Assembly: GCA_017405865.1 (NCBI GenBank)
Contig: JAFQZN010000045.1
Coordinates: 1 to 64,000 of the forward strand
DNA from: Oscillospiraceae bacterium
Lineage (GTDB): Bacteria > Bacillota > Clostridia > Oscillospirales > Oscillospiraceae
Direction of reading: 5' to 3'
DNA length: 64,000 bases
In this document: positions 16,050 through 30,310 of the stretch, piece after piece
Layout: every line of letters starts with the position of its first letter
Position numbering within the stretch: position 1 is the stretch's first letter
Made by a program: the position numbers and the translations under genes
The notes under the pieces: model-generated
Told to the model about the DNA's origin: nothing
Database searches by the model: none
The model's input: only the letters and a program-made list of their open reading frames with translations

Positions 16050-16082
16050 GGGGAAGAGAGAAAATCTGCGGAAAAAACAGAA

Positions 16083-16814
16083 TCAAAACTCGCCCGAGGC
16101 GTACATCAGCGCGGACAGCGCGCACAGCGGCGCCGTCTCGCAGCGCAGGATGCGTTTGCCGAGCGTACAGATTTTTAAGCCTGCGGCAGCGGCCTGCCGG
16201 ATCTCGCTTTCCTCAAAGCCGCCCTCCGGGCCGGTGAGGAGCGCTGCGGTTTGGAAGGGCTTTTCTTCCAACACGGTGCGAAAGGTGCGGTTTTCTTCGT
16301 TTTCATAGAAGCACACGGCAAGGTCTGCCTGCGCCGCGCGGGCAAGCGCCTCGGCATAGGACGAAAGCGCGATCACCTGCGGGATCCTGCCGCGTCGGGA
16401 CTGCTCTGCGGCGGAGGCGGCGATCTTCTGCCAGCGCTCCAGCTTGTTCTTCAGCGATTTTGCGTCCGGACGGGACACGCACCGCGCAGAGGGAAAACAG
16501 ACCAGCTCGCTCGCGCCCAGCTCGGTGGCCTTTTGAATGACGTGTTCAAACTTGTCCGCTTTTGCGAACGCCATATAGACCGCGCAGGACACGGCCGCCT
16601 CGCTCTCGGCGGGGCTGCTTGCGTGAACGACCAGACTGATCTGACTGTTTGCTGCGTCCGACACCGTGCAGCGGTAGTCGGTTCCTTCCGCGTCGCATAC
16701 AGTGACCTCGTCGCCGTTTTTCAGGCGCAGCACCTTCGCATGCGCCGCGTTCTCTCCGGTCAGCGTCATGAAGTTCGCGCCGATCTCCTCCTTCGGAACG
16801 AAAAATCTGGGCAT
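16083..16814 (-). CDS. rsmE: 16S rRNA m3U1498 methyltransferase RsmE
   Basis: This 243-aa SPOUT-family enzyme methylates U1498 of 16S rRNA. It has an N-terminal PUA-like domain (MPRFFVPKEE...ENAAHAKVLRLKNGDEVTV) and a C-terminal knotted SPOUT domain with LLTGPEGGFEESEI and LGKRILRCETAPL, which bind S-adenosylmethionine. The ATG at 16814 is seven bases after an AGGAGG; another ATG six bases upstream is too close to it. It is divergent from tRNA-Leu and has its own promoter. Confidence 0.93.
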   Translation of the reverse strand: MPRFFVPKEEIGANFMTLTGENAAHAKVLRLKNGDEVTVCDAEGTDYRCTVSDAANSQISLVVHASSPAESEAAVSCAVYMAFAKADKFEHVIQKATELGASELVCFPSARCVSRPDAKSLKNKLERWQKIAASAAEQSRRGRIPQVIALSSYAEALARAAQADLAVCFYENEENRTFRTVLEEKPFQTAALLTGPEGGFEESEIRQAAAAGLKICTLGKRILRCETAPLCALSALMYASGEF

Positions 16815-16836
16815 TTCCATCCCTCCTGTCGCTCCT

Positions 16837-16865
16837 ATTGTATCAGAGAACGAAAAATTCCGCAA
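16837..16865 (-). promoter_or_regulatory. Promoter of rsmE
   Basis: On the minus strand TTGCGG (16860-16865), a 17-bp spacer and TACAAT (16837-16842). Confidence 0.65.
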
Positions 16866-16881
16866 GTGGTGAAAAAGGGGC

Positions 16882-16910
16882 TTGACAAACCCGGCAATTC
16901 GCTATACAAT
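16882..16910 (+). promoter_or_regulatory. Promoter of tRNA-Leu
   Basis: TTGACA (16882-16887), a 17-bp spacer and TACAAT (16905-16910), 19 bp before the mature tRNA. Confidence 0.8.
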
Positions 16911-16929
16911 AGCAAAGCAAATTGGATAT

Positions 16930-17014
16930 GCGAGTGTGCTGGAATAGGTAGACAGGCACGTTTGAGGGGCGTGTGACAACCGTCGTGTGCGTTCAAGTCG
17001 CATCACTCGCACCA
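16930..17014 (+). tRNA. tRNA-Leu (GAG anticodon)
   Basis: An 85-nt class II tRNA with acceptor GCGAGTG/CACTCGC, anticodon stem CACGT/GCGTG around loop TTGAGGG (anticodon GAG, reading CTC/CTT), a long variable arm (TGACAACCGTCGTGTGC region), T-loop GTTCAAGTC and encoded CCA. Confidence 0.95.
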
Positions 17015-17020
17015 GGAGAA

Positions 17021-17045
17021 GGCATCCGGAAGGATGCCTTTTTCC
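17021..17045 (+). terminator. Terminator of tRNA-Leu
   Basis: GGCATCC/GGATGCC stem followed by TTTTT. It leaves only about 20 bp before mntP, so mntP may depend on read-through. Confidence 0.75.
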
Positions 17046-17067
17046 CTACCCGGGGGGATTTTGTTTT

Positions 17068-17631
17068 ATGAGTATATTTGATTTGATCGTGACCGCGATC
17101 GCACTTTCCATGGACGCCTTTGCGGTCTCCGTCGGGAAGGGCCTGTCCACGCGGAACGTCCGCCTGAAGCACGGGCTGATCTGCGGCGCGTATTTCGGTG
17201 GCTTTCAGGCGCTCATGCCCTTGCTCGGCTTCCTGCTGGCAAGCTCCTTCGCCGACCATATCAAGGCGTACGACCACTGGATCGCCTTTGCGCTGCTGGC
17301 GGTCATCGGCGCCAATATGATCCGCGAGGCGTTCTCCAAAGAGGAAGAGAAGATCGACAGCTCGTTTTCCGTGAAGACGATGCTGCTGCTTGCGATCGCG
17401 ACCAGCATTGACGCGCTTGCAACGGGCGTGTCCTTCGCTGTCACGGACACGAATATCTGGATTGCGATCTTGCTGATCGGCACTACGACCTTTGCATTCT
17501 CTGCAGCGGGAGTGAAAATCGGCAGCATCTTCGGCAGCAAGTATCAATCGAGGGCGGAATTCATCGGCGGCGTGATTCTGGTGCTGATGGGAATCAAGAT
17601 TCTGCTGGAGCATTTGACGGGAGCGGCGTAA
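17068..17631 (+). CDS. mntP: Manganese efflux pump MntP
   Basis: This 187-aa inner-membrane Mn2+ exporter has six predicted helices. The duplicated family signatures are visible: IALSMDAFAVSVGKG at the N-terminus and IATSIDALATGVSFA in the second half, with Asp residues that bind metal. The ATG at 17068 follows GGGGGG; a longer frame starting at 16987 runs through the tRNA and terminator and is not real. There is no yybP-ykoY riboswitch in the 53-bp gap after tRNA-Leu. The NUDIX gene begins one base after its stop. Confidence 0.93.
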   Translation: MSIFDLIVTAIALSMDAFAVSVGKGLSTRNVRLKHGLICGAYFGGFQALMPLLGFLLASSFADHIKAYDHWIAFALLAVIGANMIREAFSKEEEKIDSSFSVKTMLLLAIATSIDALATGVSFAVTDTNIWIAILLIGTTTFAFSAAGVKIGSIFGSKYQSRAEFIGGVILVLMGIKILLEHLTGAA

Positions 17632-17632
17632 T

Positions 17633-18145
17633 ATGGAGCTTTGTGATTTATACGACAAAAACTGCATGCCGCTTGGGAGAACGGCGGTGCGCGGCAGTCG
17701 CCTGAAAAAGGGCGAATACTATCTGGTCGTTTTCGTCTGGGTGTTCAATGGCCGGGGGCAGCTGCTTCTGACAAAGCGCTCACCGGAGAAGTTGAGCTTT
17801 CCGAACAAGTGGAATATGACCGGCGGCGCGGTACAGGCGGGGGAGAGCTCGCTGCAGGCGGTGCAGCGCGAGCTGTTCGAGGAAACCGGCATCCGCGCTG
17901 AGCCGGGGGAGTTTATCCGCGTCGAGACGTACCGCCGTGCTGGAAAGAACGATATTTGCGACGTCTACTTCCTGTGCAGGGATGTCGCGCTGGACGAGCT
18001 GGTCATGCAGAAGGGCGAGACCTGCGGGGCAATGTGGGTGTCGCGGCAGGAGCTGGAGCGCATGATCGCGCAGGATCTGGTCGCCAAGCCCGACGCGGAA
18101 CGTTACCGTGCGCTGGGCGAACAGCTGAACAATTATCTGAAATAG
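17633..18145 (+). CDS. NUDIX hydrolase (IPP isomerase-like)
   Basis: This 170-aa Nudix protein has the box GGAVQAGESSLQAVQRELFE followed by ETGI. The N-terminus (MELCDLYDKNCMPLGRTAVRG) is typical of the YfcD/Idi-like subgroup, in which several members are annotated as isopentenyl-diphosphate isomerase-like without proof. Substrate not assignable. It starts one base after mntP ends, so the two are probably co-transcribed. A strong terminator closes the unit before rpoB. Confidence 0.88.
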   Translation: MELCDLYDKNCMPLGRTAVRGSRLKKGEYYLVVFVWVFNGRGQLLLTKRSPEKLSFPNKWNMTGGAVQAGESSLQAVQRELFEETGIRAEPGEFIRVETYRRAGKNDICDVYFLCRDVALDELVMQKGETCGAMWVSRQELERMIAQDLVAKPDAERYRALGEQLNNYLK

Positions 18146-18157
18146 CAAAATAAATAA

Positions 18158-18196
18158 GCCGAGATCGGAAATATCCTCCGATTTCGGCGTTTTTTC
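18158..18196 (+). terminator. Terminator before the rpoBC promoter
   Basis: GCCGAGATCGGA/TCCGATTTCGGC stem followed by GTTTTTTC. It isolates rpoBC from mntP and the NUDIX gene. Confidence 0.85.
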
Positions 18197-18209
18197 TTAA
18201 TATTCAGTA

Positions 18210-18238
18210 TTGACTATATAAAAAAAGTGTGGTAAAAT
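18210..18238 (+). promoter_or_regulatory. Sigma-A promoter of rpoBC
   Basis: TTGACT (18210-18215), a 17-bp AT-rich spacer and TAAAAT (18233-18238), placed just after a terminator. It implies rpoBC transcription independent of rplJL. Confidence 0.8.
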
Positions 18239-18245
18239 TGTACCC

Positions 18246-18404
18246 TATACTGCGGAAATATCGCATAGCACCAAATTTCACCCACTAAAGGCATTATAGC
18301 ACAGGATTCCGCAGTGCGCAAGAGGAAAGCTTTATAAACAATCAACTACCCCGGGCGTATCGCACTACGTAAACAACACACCCCAATGCTACAGAAAGGC
18401 TGTG
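18246..18404 (+). promoter_or_regulatory. Structured 5' leader of rpoB
   Basis: About 160 nt of untranslated leader separate the promoter from the rpoB start. A 9-bp perfect pairing (ACTGCGGAA at 18249-18257 with TTCCGCAGT at 18307-18315) would close a loop of about 50 nt. I do not recognise it as a known leader class; the L10-binding leader lies before rplJ in other bacteria and none is present here. Confidence 0.4.
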
Positions 18405-22160
<3,756 letters not shown>

Positions 22161-22175
22161 AGGAGGAGCAATACG

Positions 22176-25868
<3,693 letters not shown>

Positions 25869-25892
25869 CGCCCGTTTTCCCAAATTATACAG

Positions 25893-25927
25893 AAAAGAGG
25901 TCTGAACTCCGGTTCAGACCTCATTTT
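25893..25927 (+). terminator. Terminator of rpoBC
   Basis: GAGGTCTGAAC/GTTCAGACCTC stem followed by ATTTTG. Confidence 0.85.
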
Positions 25928-26011
25928 GCACATATGGTTATGTTTTACAAAGAATAACGGCATTTTTGCGGTGTTTTTGTCACTTTTTTCTGAATGTTTC
26001 CCGTTTTTCCC

Positions 26012-26040
26012 TTGCGTTGTTGGAGAAAGTGTAGTATACT
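26012..26040 (+). promoter_or_regulatory. Promoter of the molybdenum hydroxylase operon
   Basis: TTGCGT (26012-26017), a 17-bp spacer and TATACT (26035-26040), leaving a leader of about 80 nt before the first gene. Confidence 0.65.
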
Positions 26041-26126
26041 ATTCGACGGAGAAAGGGGAGCAGTGTGCCCGTTTGCATATGCTCCCATACTTGCGCAGTC
26101 ACAACGCGCAAAAAGGAGGCTAAACA

Positions 26127-28271
26127 ATGGCGGCTACAAGGATCGGTGACAGGATCAAAAGAGTCGACGCCGTTCAGAAAGCACGCGGCGAGGCAAAATA
26201 CGTCTGCGACCTGACCTTCCCGGAAATGCAGTATGCGTATTTGGTGCGCTCGACCGTCCCGAGAGGCAAAATTCTGAATATTTCACTTCCGGACTTTCCT
26301 GAAGGCTATTATTTTATCTCTGCGAAGGATATCCCTGCAAAGGGCAAAAACGAGCTTTGGATGATTACCAAGGACTGGCGCTGCTTCGCGGAGGACTACG
26401 TCCTCTACGTCGGTGAGACGATCGGCCTCGTGGTCGGCCCCGACCGCGGCGTTTTGAAGGAACTCAAGGGCAAGATCAAGATCGACTACGAGGAGCAGAC
26501 GCCCGCCGTCACGATCGACGACGGCATTAACTGCGTCGGCGGGCCGATGTTCCCGGAGAAGAACAGCAACGTCATGTGCGAGCTGTTCTGTGAAAAGGGA
26601 AGACCCATGGAAGAGGTCTTTGCCGAGGCGGACGAGGTCTTTGAGGAGACCATCACCACGCCCTATCAGGAGCACGTACATCTGGAGACCAACAGCGCGA
26701 TCGCCAATTACGAAGACGGCAAGTTCGTCTTCTATGCCTCCGCGCAGTGTCCGTTCTATATCCGCAAATCCATTGCGGGCCTGCTGGACGTTCCGTATGA
26801 CGACATCATTATCCGTCAGCTGACGACCGGCGGCGCGTTCGGTGGCAAGGAGCATTTTCCTGACGTGCTTTGCGGCGCCCTGCTTGTTGCGGAAAACGTC
26901 ATCCGCAAGCCGATCAAAATGGTCTTTGACCGTGAGGAGGACACGCAGTTCTCCGTCAAACGCCATCCTTCCAAGTGCATTTACAAGTCCGCAATCAAGG
27001 ACGGCAGGGTCATCGGTGTACAGGGACATATCTACTATAACTGCGGCGCCTATCTTTCCTCATCATACGTCGTGCTGCAGCGTGGCGTCTTCCACGGAAA
27101 CGGCGTCTACACCTTCCCGAACACTTACCTCAAGGGCGAGGGCATCGGCACGAATACCTTCCCGACCTGCGCGTTCCGCGGCTTCGGCGCACCGCAGACG
27201 CTCTTTGCTATTGAGACGCATATGGATCATATTGCGCGCCACCTCGGCGTCGATCCGCTGGAATTCAAGATGAAGCACCTGTGCAAGCAGGGAGACGAGA
27301 CGACGACCAACGGCCATATCATCGAAGAGGTCAAGCTGCCCGAGATGATCGACGTATTAACGAAGGAATCCGACTACTGGAGAAAAGCAAAGGAATATGC
27401 GCCCGGCAGCGGAAAGGGCATCGGCATTTCCTTGTATAACCACGGTGGCGCATTCACCGGCAACGGCGAGCAAGCGATCATCAAGGCGCACTCCCTGCTG
27501 GTGAAGAAGGGCGGCAAGGTCACGATTCTGGTTGGCTCGACCGAGATGGGACAGGGCTTCAAGACCGCCCTGCGGAAAATCTGCGCTGCGACGCTTGGCA
27601 TTTCCATGGACGACGTAGACTACCCCGATCCCGATACCTCCAAGGTCGTTGACTCCGGCCCGACCGCGGCTTCCCGTTCGACGATGATCGTCGGCAGACT
27701 GGTCGAGCGCGCCGCTCTGCAGATGAAGGAACGCTGGAACGAGGGCGACTTTTCCGTTGAGGTCGAATACGAGCATCCGGACGGCTATCCGTGGGATCAG
27801 GCGACCTTCCGCGGCGACGCCTATCTCGGCTACGGCTGGGGAGCGGCGATCATTGAGGTCGAAGCGGATAAGCTGACCAACGAGATCAAGACCGTCGGCA
27901 TTTGGACGTCCCATGAGATCGGCAAGGCGATCGACGAGCTGATCGTCCACGGACAGATCAACGGCGGCGTCATCCAGTCGCTCGGCTACGGCGCCATGGA
28001 AAAGCTGGAAAACCGCAAGGGCTACTTCCGGCAGAAGAGCATGTCCGACTACGTTATTCCAACGTCAATGGACTTCCCGAAACAATTCTATCATATTCAG
28101 GAAAACCCGTACCCGTGGGGTCCCTACGGCGCAAAGGGCATGGGCGAGCTGGTTTTCAACGGCGCTTCCGCCGCCTTCGTTGACGCAGTCGAGCGCGCTC
28201 TGAATACGAAGTTCCATTCCATTCCGATTCCCCCGGAAGATATTGAGGAGGCGCTGAAGAATGTACAGTGA
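26127..28271 (+). CDS. Xanthine dehydrogenase-family molybdopterin-binding subunit
   Basis: This 714-aa large subunit of a molybdenum hydroxylase has an N-terminal aldehyde-oxidase/XDH a/b hammerhead domain (about 10-120), followed by the molybdenum-cofactor domains. Cofactor motifs are TTGGAFGGKEHF, RGFGAPQTLFAIE, GSTEMGQGFKTAL and the base-catalyst region GAKGMGELVF (Glu674). Such subunits hydroxylate purines, nicotinate or aldehydes using water. The next two genes encode its [2Fe-2S] and FAD partners, giving a complete split three-subunit enzyme. AAAGGAGG precedes the ATG; the end overlaps the ferredoxin-like gene by 11 bp. Substrate not evident. Confidence 0.9.
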   Translation: MAATRIGDRIKRVDAVQKARGEAKYVCDLTFPEMQYAYLVRSTVPRGKILNISLPDFPEGYYFISAKDIPAKGKNELWMITKDWRCFAEDYVLYVGETIGLVVGPDRGVLKELKGKIKIDYEEQTPAVTIDDGINCVGGPMFPEKNSNVMCELFCEKGRPMEEVFAEADEVFEETITTPYQEHVHLETNSAIANYEDGKFVFYASAQCPFYIRKSIAGLLDVPYDDIIIRQLTTGGAFGGKEHFPDVLCGALLVAENVIRKPIKMVFDREEDTQFSVKRHPSKCIYKSAIKDGRVIGVQGHIYYNCGAYLSSSYVVLQRGVFHGNGVYTFPNTYLKGEGIGTNTFPTCAFRGFGAPQTLFAIETHMDHIARHLGVDPLEFKMKHLCKQGDETTTNGHIIEEVKLPEMIDVLTKESDYWRKAKEYAPGSGKGIGISLYNHGGAFTGNGEQAIIKAHSLLVKKGGKVTILVGSTEMGQGFKTALRKICAATLGISMDDVDYPDPDTSKVVDSGPTAASRSTMIVGRLVERAALQMKERWNEGDFSVEVEYEHPDGYPWDQATFRGDAYLGYGWGAAIIEVEADKLTNEIKTVGIWTSHEIGKAIDELIVHGQINGGVIQSLGYGAMEKLENRKGYFRQKSMSDYVIPTSMDFPKQFYHIQENPYPWGPYGAKGMGELVFNGASAAFVDAVERALNTKFHSIPIPPEDIEEALKNVQ

Positions 28272-28743
28272 TGTTCGTTTCAAGCTGAACGGCGAGGAAA
28301 AATGCTACACCGGAGACCCGCTGCGCAGACTGCTGGACGTGCTGCGCGAGGACTACGGTCTGACCGGCTCCAAGGAGGGTTGCGGCGAGGGCGAATGCGG
28401 CGCCTGCTCTATCGTCAAGGACGGCGAGCTGGTCACGAGCTGCATCATCCCGATCGGCGCGGTAAACGGCTGCGAGCTTCTTACCATTGAGGGCATCCGT
28501 GACACCGAAAAGGGCAAGTGCATCATCGACGCATACGCAGAGGGCGGCGCGGTACAGTGCGGCTTCTGCATTCCCGGCATGGTCATGGCGACTTACTGCC
28601 TGCTGAACAAGAATCCCAATCCGACGGAGGATGAGATCCGGCTCGGCATCAGCGGCAACATTTGCCGCTGCACCGGTTACGATCTGATTGTCGAATCCAT
28701 CCGACTGGCGGCGCAGAAAGGAGCGGCACTATGGAACAGGTAA
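28261..28743 (+). CDS. [2Fe-2S] iron-sulfur subunit of molybdenum hydroxylase
   Basis: This 160-aa small subunit carries electrons from the Mo site to FAD. All eight cluster ligands are present: the plant-ferredoxin set C41, C46, C49, C61 (GCGEGECGAC ... SC) and the C-terminal helical set C100, C103, C135, C137 (QCGFCIPG ... CRCTGY). It overlaps the Mo-subunit gene upstream by 11 bp and the FAD-subunit gene downstream by 13 bp, so the three are translationally coupled. Length is normal for the family. Confidence 0.95.
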   Translation: MYSDVRFKLNGEEKCYTGDPLRRLLDVLREDYGLTGSKEGCGEGECGACSIVKDGELVTSCIIPIGAVNGCELLTIEGIRDTEKGKCIIDAYAEGGAVQCGFCIPGMVMATYCLLNKNPNPTEDEIRLGISGNICRCTGYDLIVESIRLAAQKGAALWNR

Positions 28744-29597
28744 CGTGCTTCATGCCCCAGACGCTGCAGGAGGCGCTGGAAATCAGAAAAGCGTACCATG
28801 CGACCGTTCTGGCAGGCGGCTCCGATCTGATGGTCACCAACAGCATGGGCGCGGGCATCACGCCCAAATTCTCCGGCCCTGTCCTGATCCTGACCGGCGT
28901 GAAGGAGCTTAAGGGCATTCATCAGAACGCCGACGGCAGCGTGTCCATCGGCGCGCTGACGACCTCTGCGGAGATCAGCCGCTCGCCTCTGGTGCATCCG
29001 CTCCTGATCGACGCTGCCTCCCGCATGGGCGCGATCGCCCTGCGCAACAGCGCGACCATCGGCGGAAACATCGGCAACGCCTCCCCGAAGGGCGATATGC
29101 CGCAGCCGCTGATCCTGCTCGACGCCGAACTCGTGCTCAAGCGCGTGGACGGCGAGCGCAGAATGAAGGTAGACGACTTCATCCTCGGCAGCAAGAAGAC
29201 TGCGCTTGCCGACGACGAGATCATCACGGAGGTCATCCTGCCTCCGCAGGAATTCACCCATATTTTCTACCGCAAGATCGGCATGCGGCGCGCCAACGCG
29301 ATCTCCAAGCTGACGCTCTCGGCTGCGGCGACCGTTAAGGACGGCGTCGTGGTCGACTTCCGCGCCTCCTCCGGCGCGGCAGGCCCCAAGGTCGCAAGAA
29401 GCAGAGCGGCGGAAGAGCTTCTGATCGGCAAGAAGCTCTCCGAGCTGCCTGCCGTCAAGGAAGAGTTTCTGGATGCGTGGAACGGCGTCATCAGCCCACA
29501 CGCGATGCCGGAATACAGAAGAAACTCCACCAGAAGAATGCTTGCATACTTTATTGACGCGCTCGCTGCCGGTCATCCGGCGGGCAGAGTGGAATGA
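28731..29597 (+). CDS. FAD-binding subunit of molybdenum hydroxylase
   Basis: This 288-aa medium subunit has the FAD-binding motifs VLAGGSDLMV and ATIGGNIGNASPKGDM, then a C-terminal CO-dehydrogenase flavoprotein-type domain from about residue 175. It passes electrons from the iron-sulfur subunit to NAD or another acceptor. The ATG at 28731 has AAAGGAG upstream and lies within the end of the [2Fe-2S] gene. Together with the two preceding genes it completes one hydroxylase. Confidence 0.93.
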   Translation: MEQVTCFMPQTLQEALEIRKAYHATVLAGGSDLMVTNSMGAGITPKFSGPVLILTGVKELKGIHQNADGSVSIGALTTSAEISRSPLVHPLLIDAASRMGAIALRNSATIGGNIGNASPKGDMPQPLILLDAELVLKRVDGERRMKVDDFILGSKKTALADDEIITEVILPPQEFTHIFYRKIGMRRANAISKLTLSAAATVKDGVVVDFRASSGAAGPKVARSRAAEELLIGKKLSELPAVKEEFLDAWNGVISPHAMPEYRRNSTRRMLAYFIDALAAGHPAGRVE

Positions 29598-29612
29598 TCG
29601 GAGGTCTGAACT

Positions 29613-30305
29613 ATGATCTACAAACCAACGTCCGTCCGTGAGGCAGTCGCCCTGCGGACAGAGCATCCCGAAGATACCGTTTATCTCGCAGGCGGCACGG
29701 ACGACCTGCGCCTCGGCTCCTGCGCAGCCGGCAAGGATCTGATCGACATCAACGGTCTTGTCGACAGCACAATCGATGTCAAGGACGGCAAGCTGCATAT
29801 CGGCGCTCTTGCGACCCTGCAGGACGTCGTTGAAAGCCCGCTCGTTCCCGCGTTTATCAAGGAAGCTGCCAAATTCTGCTCCTCCTTTGAAAAGCGGAAC
29901 GCCGCGACCGTCGGCGGCAACCTCGCGCTGCGCCGGGACGACAGCTATCTTGCCGCAGCCATGTGCGCGGCAGAGGCAACGCTGCTTCTTTACACCTCTG
30001 AAGGCGAAACGGAGCGACCGGTCGCCGAATTCCTGAAATGCACCTGTACGCCGATCATTGAGGCGGTTGTGCTTGACGCCGACCGTACCGGCTGGGTCAA
30101 GCGCTTCGGCAACACCGCCGCCTCCCATGCTGCGCTGATCGCCGCACAAAGCGGCGGGGTCTACGCCCTCACCGTCCACGGGAGCGGTCTTGCCGTCGGA
30201 GACAGCCCCGCGATCTGCGAAACGCTGGACTACAAGGACGATCTGACCGGCGGCGCGGACTATAAGAAGTATCTTGCCAAAATCGTGTTTGAACAGGGGA
30301 GGTAA
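29613..30305 (+). CDS. Second, shortened FAD-binding subunit
   Basis: This 230-aa protein resembles the FAD subunit of XDH-type enzymes: YLAGGTDDLRLGS and ATVGGNLALRRDDSYLAAAM correspond to the two FAD motifs. It is about 55 residues shorter than its upstream paralogue, and the part matching the CO-dehydrogenase flavoprotein C-terminal domain is reduced. The second FAD motif has RRDD where ASPxGD is usual. It precedes the fused 959-aa subunit by 5 bp and is presumably its partner. Whether it still binds FAD is uncertain. Confidence 0.8.
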   Translation: MIYKPTSVREAVALRTEHPEDTVYLAGGTDDLRLGSCAAGKDLIDINGLVDSTIDVKDGKLHIGALATLQDVVESPLVPAFIKEAAKFCSSFEKRNAATVGGNLALRRDDSYLAAAMCAAEATLLLYTSEGETERPVAEFLKCTCTPIIEAVVLDADRTGWVKRFGNTAASHAALIAAQSGGVYALTVHGSGLAVGDSPAICETLDYKDDLTGGADYKKYLAKIVFEQGR

Positions 30306-30310
30306 CGGCG

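Noticed and set aside
17015..17067. yybP-ykoY Mn2+ riboswitch before mntP
   Set aside because: The gap is only 53 bp and is mostly the tRNA-Leu terminator.
29613..30305. Frameshifted remnant of an FAD subunit
   Set aside because: It is open throughout, has its own start and stop and fits the operon spacing, so it is kept as a shortened gene rather than a pseudogene.
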